A stretch of 64,000 bases of DNA, taken from NCBI RefSeq assembly GCF_017794965.1, contig NZ_CP051240.1, positions 3,162,001-3,226,000 on the forward strand, read 5' to 3'. The notes beneath the pieces are model-generated. The model made no database searches, had not been told where the DNA came from, and saw only the letters and a program-made list of their open reading frames with translations. Of this stretch, positions 49,413-57,677 are shown one piece after another (position 1 is the first letter of the stretch; each line of letters begins with the position of its first letter). The position numbers were made by a program, and so were the translations under genes. This stretch comes from Alcanivorax sp. (GTDB lineage: Bacteria; Pseudomonadota; Gammaproteobacteria; Pseudomonadales; Alcanivoracaceae).

Positions 49413-50729
49413 TCATCTCACCCCGGCAGACAGCGACTCCGGTTGCACAAACTGGCCGGTGACCGGGAAGCGCACGGTAACCAGCAAGCCACCGTGGGGG
49501 TGGTTGGCCAGGGACATCTCGCCGTGGTGCATGTCCACAATCCGTTTCACGATGGCCAGCCCCAGACCACTGCCACTGAGGGTGCGCGCCTTCTCTCCCC
49601 GGGAGAACGGCTGCAACAGCAGCGGCATGTCCTCTTCCTTCACGCCCTTGCCATGGTCACGCAGAGTCAGCACCACCACGTTGTCCTGCACTGCGGTACG
49701 GATCTCCACCGGAGACGCGCCGTACTTGAGCGCATTGCCGATCAGGTTGGCCAGCATACGTTTGACTGTGAGGCGCTTGAGCATCATGCGGGGCAGATCA
49801 TCCAGCTGGAACCGCAATTGTTCTGCCGGGTACTTGCCCGCCACTTCCTGAATCAGGCCATTGAGGTTCTCAAAGTCCGGGGTTTCATCAGCACCGTCAC
49901 GAATGAAGGCAATGAACTGATCGAGGATGGCATCCATGTCCTCGATATCCTCGATGATCCCCCCGGCCAGCTCCTCATCCTGCATGAATTCCGCAGACAG
50001 CCGCAGTCGGGTCAGGGGAGTGCGCAGATCATGGGAGACCCCCGCCAGCAACAGGGCGCGATCACGCTGGGCCTGTTGCAGATCGCTGGTCATGCGGTTG
50101 AAGGCCGCATTCACCGCCTGGATTTCTTCCGGCCCGAGGGTGGTATCCAGCACGGGCACCGCTTCACCGCGCCCCACTTTCAGCGCCACCCTGGCCAGCC
50201 GTCGCAGCGGCAGGTTGAGCCCCCGCGCAATCAGCAGACCACCAATGATGGCAAGCAACGGTACCGTCACCCCCCATCCCAACAGCAGATAACGGTCGTA
50301 ATCGCGGAAGAACTCCATGGGCACCCGCAGCCAGTTCCCCTGAAACGAAGGCGCACTCACCCACAGGACAGGCTGACGGTTATCCTCCAGTCGCACCGTC
50401 ACCGGCTCTTCCAGCATTTGCTCCAGCTCTTCCCGGAAACGGCTGACCACTGGCTGTGACAACAGCATGGTTCCCTGATGAAGATTGCTTGGAGTGGCCA
50501 CTTCAATGCTGGTGGCACCGGCCAGACGGCCAGCCAGCCGGGCATCCTCTTCCCCGTTTTCGTTGAATGCCAATTCCGCCTGCAGCACGGTCAGGCGTGC
50601 GTATTCACGAATGCCGGGCAGATAGGCATTGCGCGCAAAAAACCACAGGGTCAACGCCTGGCTGATACCAATGACCAGACCGACAACAATGGCAGAACGG
50701 ACAAAGGCCGTGCGGGGATAGAATTTCAT
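49413..50729 (-). CDS. envZ: Sensor histidine kinase EnvZ-like
   Basis: Inner-membrane osmosensor kinase of 438 residues partnering OmpR. There are two membrane helices, at about 12-32 and 148-168, around a periplasmic region of about 115 residues, then HAMP (168-220). The H-box is GVSHDLRTPLTRLRL with phospho-acceptor H233, the N-box is NLIGNALKYG, and the G-boxes are DHGKG and GSGLGLAIVKRI. It follows ompR on the same strand, but 93 bp of palindromic GACGC-family sequence separate the two genes, which in many relatives are nearly contiguous. Confidence 0.92.
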   Translation of the reverse strand: MKFYPRTAFVRSAIVVGLVIGISQALTLWFFARNAYLPGIREYARLTVLQAELAFNENGEEDARLAGRLAGATSIEVATPSNLHQGTMLLSQPVVSRFREELEQMLEEPVTVRLEDNRQPVLWVSAPSFQGNWLRVPMEFFRDYDRYLLLGWGVTVPLLAIIGGLLIARGLNLPLRRLARVALKVGRGEAVPVLDTTLGPEEIQAVNAAFNRMTSDLQQAQRDRALLLAGVSHDLRTPLTRLRLSAEFMQDEELAGGIIEDIEDMDAILDQFIAFIRDGADETPDFENLNGLIQEVAGKYPAEQLRFQLDDLPRMMLKRLTVKRMLANLIGNALKYGASPVEIRTAVQDNVVVLTLRDHGKGVKEEDMPLLLQPFSRGEKARTLSGSGLGLAIVKRIVDMHHGEMSLANHPHGGLLVTVRFPVTGQFVQPESLSAGVR

Positions 50730-50741
50730 GAATAGATCGCC

Positions 50742-50822
50742 AGAGGCTGGACGCCTGACGCCCGACGCTGAAAAGAACGCCCGGTTTCAGGCGTCGTGCA
50801 TCCGGCGTCCTGCGTCATGCGT
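50742..50822. repeat. GACGC-family palindrome between ompR and envZ
   Basis: GGACGCCTGACGCCCGACGC (50751-50770) faces the inverted words GGCGTCGTGCATCCGGCGTC (50790-50809) and CTGCGTCATGCG. The seven-base word GACGCCT is repeated in tandem in each arm. It lies exactly in the operon junction and reaches the OmpR stop codon. Confidence 0.8.
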
Positions 50823-51533
50823 TCAATCAGGCACAAACACATAACCCACCCCCCATACCGTCTGCACGTAGCGGGGTTTGGAGGGGTCGTCTTCCAGCAG
50901 GCGGCGCAGGCGGGAAACCTGAACATCAATGGAGCGCTCCATGGCGGACCATTCCCGGCCCCGAGCCAGACTCATCAGCTTGTCACGGGTGAGTGGCTCG
51001 CGGGGGTTCTGCACCAGCGCCTTGAGCACTGCGAATTCGCCAGTGGTCAGCCCCTGCGGGTCGCCATCACGGGTCAGCGTGCGGTTGGCCAGATCCAGGG
51101 TCCAGGGACCGAAGCTGACCTGGCCCTCTTCCTTGCTGGGCGCCCCCGGCAGCTCCCGCACATGACGACGCAATACGGCACGGATGCGCGCATCCAGTTC
51201 CTTGGGATTGAAAGGTTTGGGCAAATAATCATCCGCCCCCGCATCCAGACCTTCGATGCGCTCGGCATCATCGCCCTTGGCCGTGAGCATGATGATCGGC
51301 AGGGCATTGTCGGCGTCACGCAGTCGGCGACAGATGGACAAGCCATCTTCCCCGGGCAGCATCAGGTCCAGTACCATCAATGAGTAGATTTCACGGGACA
51401 GGGCGCGGTCCATCTGTTCGGCATCCGCCACCGCCTTGACGGCATACCCCGCCTCTTCCAGAAAGCGCTGCAACAGGCTGCGCAGGCGGGCATCATCATC
51501 GACGACGAGAATCTTGTCTTGTTGTTCGCTCAC
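50823..51533 (-). CDS. ompR: Osmolarity response regulator OmpR
   Basis: DNA-binding response regulator of 236 residues. The receiver domain has the acidic pocket D12-D14, phospho-acceptor D56 (MVLDLMLPGEDG), Thr of MLTAK and Lys of KPFNP. The C-terminal winged helix ends SRLRRLLEDDPSKPRYVQTV, then WGVGYVFVPD, as in OmpR. The GTG at 51533 is chosen because GGAGGT lies just upstream; a longer frame to 51611 encodes no receiver homology. It probably controls porin genes together with EnvZ. Confidence 0.94.
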   Translation of the reverse strand: MSEQQDKILVVDDDARLRSLLQRFLEEAGYAVKAVADAEQMDRALSREIYSLMVLDLMLPGEDGLSICRRLRDADNALPIIMLTAKGDDAERIEGLDAGADDYLPKPFNPKELDARIRAVLRRHVRELPGAPSKEEGQVSFGPWTLDLANRTLTRDGDPQGLTTGEFAVLKALVQNPREPLTRDKLMSLARGREWSAMERSIDVQVSRLRRLLEDDPSKPRYVQTVWGVGYVFVPD

Positions 51534-51774
51534 TGGACCTCCCTGGGAAACAGCTCTTGCGCAGAGGAGCAAAATGACAAAGAGCAGATCAAGACGTGCT
51601 CCTGCGGCCAAGATTTACGTATTATGCTGCGAACGTGCAAGAAAATGGCATGACAAGATTGTTTGCAAACATTGCCGAAGCGGGCACCCGGCCATCACTG
51701 GGACCTCTGGGCAGAGCCTGACAGAGCCGCTACAGTTCAGAGCCTGAAAATTATTATCAAAAAGGGACGCAACC

Positions 51775-53073
51775 TTGCGAGAGCGCCTGAAACAGATTCC
51801 CCCGGTCCCCCGTGTCATTCTTGGCACCCTTGCCGCCATTATCCTGCTGTCGGTGTTCAAGCCAGCAGCAGACACCCGTGACATCAGCGATCATCACGAC
51901 CGGGTTCGCTTCGTGCTGGCCGAACCCGCCGCCCACTCGCCGCAAATCCAGTTGTTCGGCCGGGTCCAGTCCCCCCGTGCCGCCAGTCTGACCGCCGTGG
52001 TCACCGCCAATGTGGCCGACATCCCGGTGCGTGCCGGCAACCGTGTCAACGAAGGCGACCTGCTGATCCAGCTGGACGACACCGAAGCCGCCCTGGCACG
52101 GGATCGGGCCCGGGCCGCCCGTGACGAAGCCCGCGCCCAGCTGGAGACCACCCGGCTGCGCTACGATAGCGACAAGCAGAACCTGGCCCTGGAAAAGAAA
52201 CTGGCGCAGCTGGCCAACAACAACCTGGAACGCCTGCAATCCCTGCGCGGCAAGAACCTGGTCTCACAGACCCAGCTCGACCAGGCTGAGGAAGCCAAGG
52301 CCAGAGCGGACCTGTCGCTGGCCCAGCGCCAGCTCAGCGTCAATGATTACCGCAACGAACTGGCCCGGATGGAAGCCCGGCTGGCCAGCAGTGAAGCCCA
52401 GCTCAAACAGGCCGACATCGACCTGAGCCGTACCCGGGTAGAAGCGCCCTTTGATGGCACCGTGACCAATCTGGCGGTGGCGCCCGGTGAGCGGGTACGC
52501 CCGGGCGAGCCGCTGGTTAGCCTGTTTGCCAATACCGACCTGGAAGTGCGAGCCCAGATCCCCAACCGTCACCTGCCCGCGGTCCGTGATGGCCTGGTGG
52601 AAAAAGCACTCACCGCCACCACAGTGCTGGAAGGCCAGACGCTGGCACTCAAACTCAAACGGCTGGCCGGTGACGCCGCCGATGCCCGGGGCGGCATTGA
52701 TGGCCTGTTCGAGTTTGTGGACGGGGCACCGGCGGCGGCGCTGGGCCGGCCGATCACCATTACCCTCACCCTGCCCAGCCGGGATCAGCTGCTGGCCCTG
52801 CCGGCCACCGCCCTGCACGGCCTCAACCGTCTGTATCGCATCGATGACGAAAACCGACTGCAGCGGGTGGATGCCGAGATCGTGGGGGAAGCCATCAGCG
52901 GAGAGCAGCCACTGCTGTTGCTGCGAGCACCGGATCTTGCCGAGGGCGACAGGGTCATGACCACCCAGTTACCCCAGGCCATTGTCGGCCTGCCGGTGGA
53001 CGCCCGCCCGGCCCCCGGCAGCAATGCGGACACCGACAGCTCACCCTCGGCGCAGGAGATAGAGGGTGAGTGA
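51775..53073 (+). CDS. RND efflux periplasmic adaptor subunit (HlyD/MFP family)
   Basis: Membrane-fusion protein of 432 residues linking the RND pump to an outer-membrane channel. One N-terminal membrane anchor (ILGTLAAIILLSVF), a lipoyl half-motif (NVADIPVRAGNRVNEGDLLI), a long alpha-helical hairpin (about 100-215, with the tip LQSLRGKNLVSQTQLDQAE), the second lipoyl half (RVEAPFDGTVTNLAVAPGE), then a beta-barrel domain. The start is a TTG with AAGGGA in front. It overlaps the permease gene by eight bases and is divergent from ompR. Confidence 0.91.
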   Translation: MRERLKQIPPVPRVILGTLAAIILLSVFKPAADTRDISDHHDRVRFVLAEPAAHSPQIQLFGRVQSPRAASLTAVVTANVADIPVRAGNRVNEGDLLIQLDDTEAALARDRARAARDEARAQLETTRLRYDSDKQNLALEKKLAQLANNNLERLQSLRGKNLVSQTQLDQAEEAKARADLSLAQRQLSVNDYRNELARMEARLASSEAQLKQADIDLSRTRVEAPFDGTVTNLAVAPGERVRPGEPLVSLFANTDLEVRAQIPNRHLPAVRDGLVEKALTATTVLEGQTLALKLKRLAGDAADARGGIDGLFEFVDGAPAAALGRPITITLTLPSRDQLLALPATALHGLNRLYRIDDENRLQRVDAEIVGEAISGEQPLLLLRAPDLAEGDRVMTTQLPQAIVGLPVDARPAPGSNADTDSSPSAQEIEGE

Positions 53074-56000
53074 GTCCGGCAGCCTGATCGCCAGCTTTAC
53101 CGGCCACAAGGTGGCCGCCAACCTGCTGATGCTGTTGATGCTGATGCTGGGGCTGCTGGGGTTGAACCGGCTCAACACCCAGATGTTTCCGAACTTCGAG
53201 TTCGATTACGTCAGCGTTACGGTGCCCTGGCGAGGCGCCAGCCCGGAGGACGTACAACGCTCCATTACCATCCCCATCGAGCAGGCCCTCAAGACCCTGC
53301 CCAACACCAAGAAACTGATTGCCCGCTCCCAGCAGGGGGCCGCCGCCATTTTTATCGAACTGGAGGCGGGCTCTGATCTGGGGCTGGCGCTGGACGAAGT
53401 CCGCCAGCGCATTGATTCCATCCGCAACCTCCCCCAGGACGCCGAACGACCGGTGATCCAGAAGATCACCCGCTACTCGCTGGTCACCAGTATCCTGCTC
53501 ACCTCCGAGCAGGGCAGCCTGGAAGAGTTGCGCCATCTGGCCCGGGAAATGGAGGATGAGCTGCTGGCCATGGGGGTCGGCAAGGTGGAGTTTTCCGGCA
53601 TGCCGGAAGAGGAAATGGCCATCCAGGTGCCCTCCGGCACGCTCCACGACCTGCGCATGACCCTGGGCGACATTGCCAACCGGGTGCGCAGTTTCAGCCA
53701 GGACACCCCCGCCGGCACCGTGGGCCGAGATGACGCGGCCAAGCAGCTACGCGCCCTGGGCCAGCGACGTGACGAGAAGGCCTTTGCGGAACTGCCCCTG
53801 ATCACCACCGCCGACGGTCAGCAACTGACCCTGGGCGACGTGGCCTTTATTGAACGACGCCCCCGCGACGACCAGCCCACCCTGACATGGCAGGGCGACC
53901 CGGCCATTGAGTTGCAGGCCATGCGCGGCGAAGACGACGACATGCTCGAGCTGGCAGACAAGATTCTCAGCTGGGGCCATGCTCGCCAGGCCTCCCTGCC
54001 GGAAGGGGTCACCCTGACCTTCCACTCCCAGGCCTGGAAACTGGTGGAAGACCGTATTTCCACACTGCTGTGGAACGGCATCTCCGGCCTGGTCCTGGTC
54101 ATTCTTACCCTCTATTTTTTCCTTAACGCCCGGGTGGCCTGGTGGGTCACCGTGGGCATCCCGGTATCGTTCATGGCTACACTGGGGCTGCTGTGGATGT
54201 TCGGCGGCACCATCAACATGATCAGCCTGTTCGGCCTGATTCTCGCCCTCGGCCTGATCGTGGATGATGCCATTGTGGTCGGCGAAGATACCCTCACTCA
54301 TTTGCAGCAGGGGGAATCCGCCCACCGGGCGGCCCTGGGCGGAGCCCGGCGCATGTTCTGGCCAGTGGTCGCCTCCTCCACCACCACCATGGCCGCCTTC
54401 CTGCCGCTGGGCATGATGAGTGGCGCCATGGGCAAGATCGCGTTCGACATCCCCTTCGTGATGATCTGCGTGATCATGGCCTCGCTGCTGGAATGCTTTC
54501 TGGTATTGCCCGGTCACCTGCATCACAGCTTCCGCGGCCTGCAGATCAAGACTGGCGGCCTGCGCCAACGCATCGATACCGGCTTCAACCGGATTCGCGA
54601 CGAAAAATTCCGCCCCCTGGTGCACTGGGCGGTGCGCAACCGGCACCTGGTCAGCGTGTCTGCGATCTGCGCCTTTGTGCTGGCTCTGGCGGTGGTGGCC
54701 ACCGGCTGGCTCAAATTCACCTTCTTCCCGCCGGTGGACGGTGACCAGATACGTGCCATTGCCCAGTTCACCTCCGGCACCGATCAAACCCGGGTCGACC
54801 AGTTTCTGGATCATCTGGAAGAAACCCTCTATATCACCAACGAAGAGCTGGGCGGACACCTGGTGCTCACCTCGATCATGCACCATGGCGCCGCCTCCGG
54901 CTTCCCCAACCCGGGCGGCGCCCAGAACAAGAGCGGCGACGAATACGGCACCCTGATGGTCGAGGTCTATACCGGACCCGACCGGGAAATCAGCAACGAC
55001 ACCTTCATCCAGCACTGGCGCGACAAGGTGGTGCTGCCCGCAGGCCTGGAGCAGCTTCTTATTGCCCAGCCGGAGGCCGGCCCACCGGGCAAGCCCATCG
55101 AGATCAAGCTGACCGGCAACGACGCACCCGTCCTCAAGGAAGCCTCCATGGCCCTGCAGGAACGGCTGCGGGAGTTTTCCGGGGTCAGCAATGTGGATGA
55201 TGACCTGCCCTACGGGAAGGAACAGCTCACCTTCGAACTCACCCCCCTGGGGCGCTCACTGGGACTGTCACTCAATGATGTGGCCGGGCAACTGCGCTCC
55301 GCCTTCGACGGTAACCTGGCGCAGCTCTACAACGAGCAGGACGAGGAAATCGAGGTCCGGGTCATGCTGCCGGACAACGAACGCCGTCGCTTCAGTGCCA
55401 TTGAGCGCCTTCCCATCATTACTCCCCAGGGCGATGCGGTTCCCCTGCGCGATGTGGTCAGCTTTGACGCCCGCAAAGGGGTGGATCTGCTGCGCCGGGT
55501 GGATGGCGAAATGGCCGTCACCGTGTATGCGGATCTGGACCCGGAACAGGGCAACGCCAACGCCATCATCGAGGACCTGAAAGCCGGCACCCTGCCCGGC
55601 CTTCAGGCCCGCTACGGGGTGGGCGTGGGCTACGAAGGCAAGCTGCAGGAACAGGCTGACAACATGCGTGACATGGCCACCGGCGCCCTGCTCGGTCTGG
55701 CCATCATCTACATTGTGCTGGCCTGGGTATTCAGCTCCTATTCCTGGCCGCTGGCCATCATGACCGCCATCTTCTTCGGTCTCACCGGCGCCGTGATCGG
55801 GCATCTGCTTACCGCTCCCTTCGGCATCAAGTTTTCCATGTTCTCGGCCATGGGGCTGTTCGGCCTGTCCGGGATCATCGTCAATGATTCCATCGTGCTG
55901 GTCAGTTTCTACAAGCAACTGATTGCCGAGGGGATGGACCGTTTCGACGCCATTGTGGAGGCCTGTGTACGACGTCTGCGCGCGGTGCTGCTCACCTCCA

Positions 56001-56674
56001 TCACCACGGTGGCCGGCCTGACGCCTATCCTGTTCGAGACCTCCCTGCAGGCCCAGTTCCTCAAGCCCATGGCCGTGAGTCTGGTATTCGGCCTGCTGTT
56101 CGGCACCGCCCTGATCCTGCTGGTGGTGCCATCCATGCTGATGATCATCGAGGAACAGCGGGATCGCGTGCAGGGACTGAGTCACCATTTCGCCCCCGGC
56201 AACTGGGGCACCCTGGCACAACGGCTGTGGCGGTTTGACCCGCAGCACTACCGCCAACAACCCGGCCCGCAAGGGTTGGGCGGGCACCTCTGGTGGGTCA
56301 TGCTGCTCGGACCCTTATTGCTGCTGAAACTGCTCGGCCTGCTCCCGCCCCTTATCGAGGCGGGCAAGGCCGGTCAGTGGCTGGTGGCCATCCCCGTTGG
56401 GGGAATCTGGCTGGCCATGACCGCCTTCGGCGCCCTGTTCCTGTGGCAGCTTTTCACGCGCAGACACACGGCTCCTGCCAGCGCTCGTCGCTGGCTGCTG
56501 CTCACCGGTATCGGCGGTCTGCTGATCGCCATCCTGGCCCCCTGGGCCGGCGACACCGGTTCCGAGCTGGCGGCGTCCTACTGGGCCCTGGCCAACAGCA
56601 CCCTGTGGTATGGCCTGATCATGTTGCCACTACTGTTCTGGACCCGCCGCAGCGCCAGCACCCTGACGAGATAG
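53066..56674 (+). CDS. RND efflux permease with C-terminal membrane extension (1,202 aa)
   Basis: Proton-driven AcrB/HAE-type inner-membrane pump. The standard part (about residues 1-1040) has twelve helices and two periplasmic porter domains. The proton-relay Asp pair is in helix 4 (LILALGLIVDDAIVVGEDT), and helix 10-11 motifs are AMGLFGLSGIIVNDSIVL and LTSITTVAGLTPILFE. About 150 residues follow that are not in AcrB, with four further hydrophobic stretches (WWVMLLGPLLLLKLLGLLPP, LVAIPVGGIWLAMTAFGALF, WLLLTGIGGLLIAILAPWAG, STLWYGLIMLPLLFW). GTG 53066 has AGGAGA upstream. The substrate is unknown. Confidence 0.9.
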   Translation: MSESGSLIASFTGHKVAANLLMLLMLMLGLLGLNRLNTQMFPNFEFDYVSVTVPWRGASPEDVQRSITIPIEQALKTLPNTKKLIARSQQGAAAIFIELEAGSDLGLALDEVRQRIDSIRNLPQDAERPVIQKITRYSLVTSILLTSEQGSLEELRHLAREMEDELLAMGVGKVEFSGMPEEEMAIQVPSGTLHDLRMTLGDIANRVRSFSQDTPAGTVGRDDAAKQLRALGQRRDEKAFAELPLITTADGQQLTLGDVAFIERRPRDDQPTLTWQGDPAIELQAMRGEDDDMLELADKILSWGHARQASLPEGVTLTFHSQAWKLVEDRISTLLWNGISGLVLVILTLYFFLNARVAWWVTVGIPVSFMATLGLLWMFGGTINMISLFGLILALGLIVDDAIVVGEDTLTHLQQGESAHRAALGGARRMFWPVVASSTTTMAAFLPLGMMSGAMGKIAFDIPFVMICVIMASLLECFLVLPGHLHHSFRGLQIKTGGLRQRIDTGFNRIRDEKFRPLVHWAVRNRHLVSVSAICAFVLALAVVATGWLKFTFFPPVDGDQIRAIAQFTSGTDQTRVDQFLDHLEETLYITNEELGGHLVLTSIMHHGAASGFPNPGGAQNKSGDEYGTLMVEVYTGPDREISNDTFIQHWRDKVVLPAGLEQLLIAQPEAGPPGKPIEIKLTGNDAPVLKEASMALQERLREFSGVSNVDDDLPYGKEQLTFELTPLGRSLGLSLNDVAGQLRSAFDGNLAQLYNEQDEEIEVRVMLPDNERRRFSAIERLPIITPQGDAVPLRDVVSFDARKGVDLLRRVDGEMAVTVYADLDPEQGNANAIIEDLKAGTLPGLQARYGVGVGYEGKLQEQADNMRDMATGALLGLAIIYIVLAWVFSSYSWPLAIMTAIFFGLTGAVIGHLLTAPFGIKFSMFSAMGLFGLSGIIVNDSIVLVSFYKQLIAEGMDRFDAIVEACVRRLRAVLLTSITTVAGLTPILFETSLQAQFLKPMAVSLVFGLLFGTALILLVVPSMLMIIEEQRDRVQGLSHHFAPGNWGTLAQRLWRFDPQHYRQQPGPQGLGGHLWWVMLLGPLLLLKLLGLLPPLIEAGKAGQWLVAIPVGGIWLAMTAFGALFLWQLFTRRHTAPASARRWLLLTGIGGLLIAILAPWAGDTGSELAASYWALANSTLWYGLIMLPLLFWTRRSASTLTR

Positions 56675-57154
56675 AAACGAGCTACAACGCGGAAAGGGGC
56701 TTTGCCACACAGCCCCTCAACCTGTAGCCGCTGTGGGAGCCAGCCTGCAAGCGATCTGGGCCTTGGCGAGGTCAGAGGCCTGGCGGACACACAATCGCTG
56801 AAAGAATGGATTTACCACAGCAATTCCAGAGTGGGGATTATCCCCCTACTCTCGACTTTTTGTGGGGAGCGTGCTTGCACGCGAAACCTTTTCCCTCAGT
56901 GAACGCTGTGACCTCTGTGGCAAAAAAGCCTTTAATCCAGACCTGATGCGCGGGCATAGCGGCAAACGAATGGCACCCACCTGCTCCGCGTTGCAGCTTG
57001 CAGCTGCTTTAGGCGACATTTTGCGTCACAATGCCTGCCCAAATTCGACAGATTACCCGCCGTCATTCAGCTGATATGATGGTGAATTGATCGCACTGCA
57101 TGACCATAACAAGACAGGCCACCACAGCGGATGGCCGGGTTTCAGGAGAGCACG
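56675..57154. repeat. Intergenic cluster of single REP and CACAGAG half-elements
   Basis: TGTGGGAGCCAGCCTGCAAG (56731-56750) and TGTGGGGAGCGTGCTTGCAC (56860-56879) are REP-like heads in the same orientation. CCTCAGTGAACGCTGTGACC, then TCTGTGG (56893-56919), is a single CACAGAG-type arm with the trailing CTTTAATCCAGACCTG. A short palindrome GGGGATTATCCCC lies at 56833-56845. No gene is seen; the promoter of pilH should be in the last 150 bases. Confidence 0.65.
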
Positions 57155-57517
57155 ATGGCAAAAATCCTTGTAGTGGATGACTCCCCCACGCAACTCACCA
57201 ACCTGGTGAAGATTGTGGAAGGCCAGGGCCACAGCGTGGTGACCGCCACCAACGGCATGGAAGGCGTAGACAAGGCACGCGAGGAACAGCCTGATCTGAT
57301 TCTGATGGATGTGGTGATGCCGGAACTGAACGGCTTCCAGGCTACCCGCAAGATCACCCGTGATCCCAACACCGAGGCCATCCCGGTGATTCTGGTCACC
57401 ACCAAGGACCAGGAAACCGACAAGGTATGGGGCGAGCGCCAGGGCGCCTTTGGTTATGTGGTCAAACCGCCGGTGGAGGCGGAGCTGGTGGCCATGATCA
57501 ACAAGGCACTGGGATAA
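57155..57517 (+). CDS. pilH: Twitching-motility response regulator PilH-like
   Basis: Single-domain CheY-like receiver of 120 residues. D8-D9 form the acidic pocket, D52 (LILMDVVMPELNGFQATR) is the phospho-acceptor, with Thr82/83 and K104 completing the site. The segment VTTKDQETDKVWGERQGA is almost identical to PilH of Pseudomonas, which acts with the Pil-Chp chemosensory system on type IV pilus retraction. The usual pilG/pilI/pilJ neighbours are absent here, so it is an isolated copy. AGGAGAG precedes the ATG. A terminator follows. Confidence 0.85.
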   Translation: MAKILVVDDSPTQLTNLVKIVEGQGHSVVTATNGMEGVDKAREEQPDLILMDVVMPELNGFQATRKITRDPNTEAIPVILVTTKDQETDKVWGERQGAFGYVVKPPVEAELVAMINKALG

Positions 57518-57569
57518 CTCCCGGCGCCGCCAGATCCAAGCCACAGCAGCCCATACAAGTCAATCTGTT

Positions 57570-57608
57570 AACGACCGGCATCATTCCCTATGATTCCGGT
57601 CGTTTTCG
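57570..57608 (+). terminator. Terminator after pilH
   Basis: A 9-bp stem AACGACCGG/CCGGTCGTT (57570-57578 and 57596-57604) with a 17-base loop is followed by TTCGTTTTT. Confidence 0.75.
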
Positions 57609-57677
57609 TTTTTGAAGAACGCTTGCACGCGGCACGCTGATACGCCGGCACTGCAGGCATGCAAGCCAGGAATCAAC

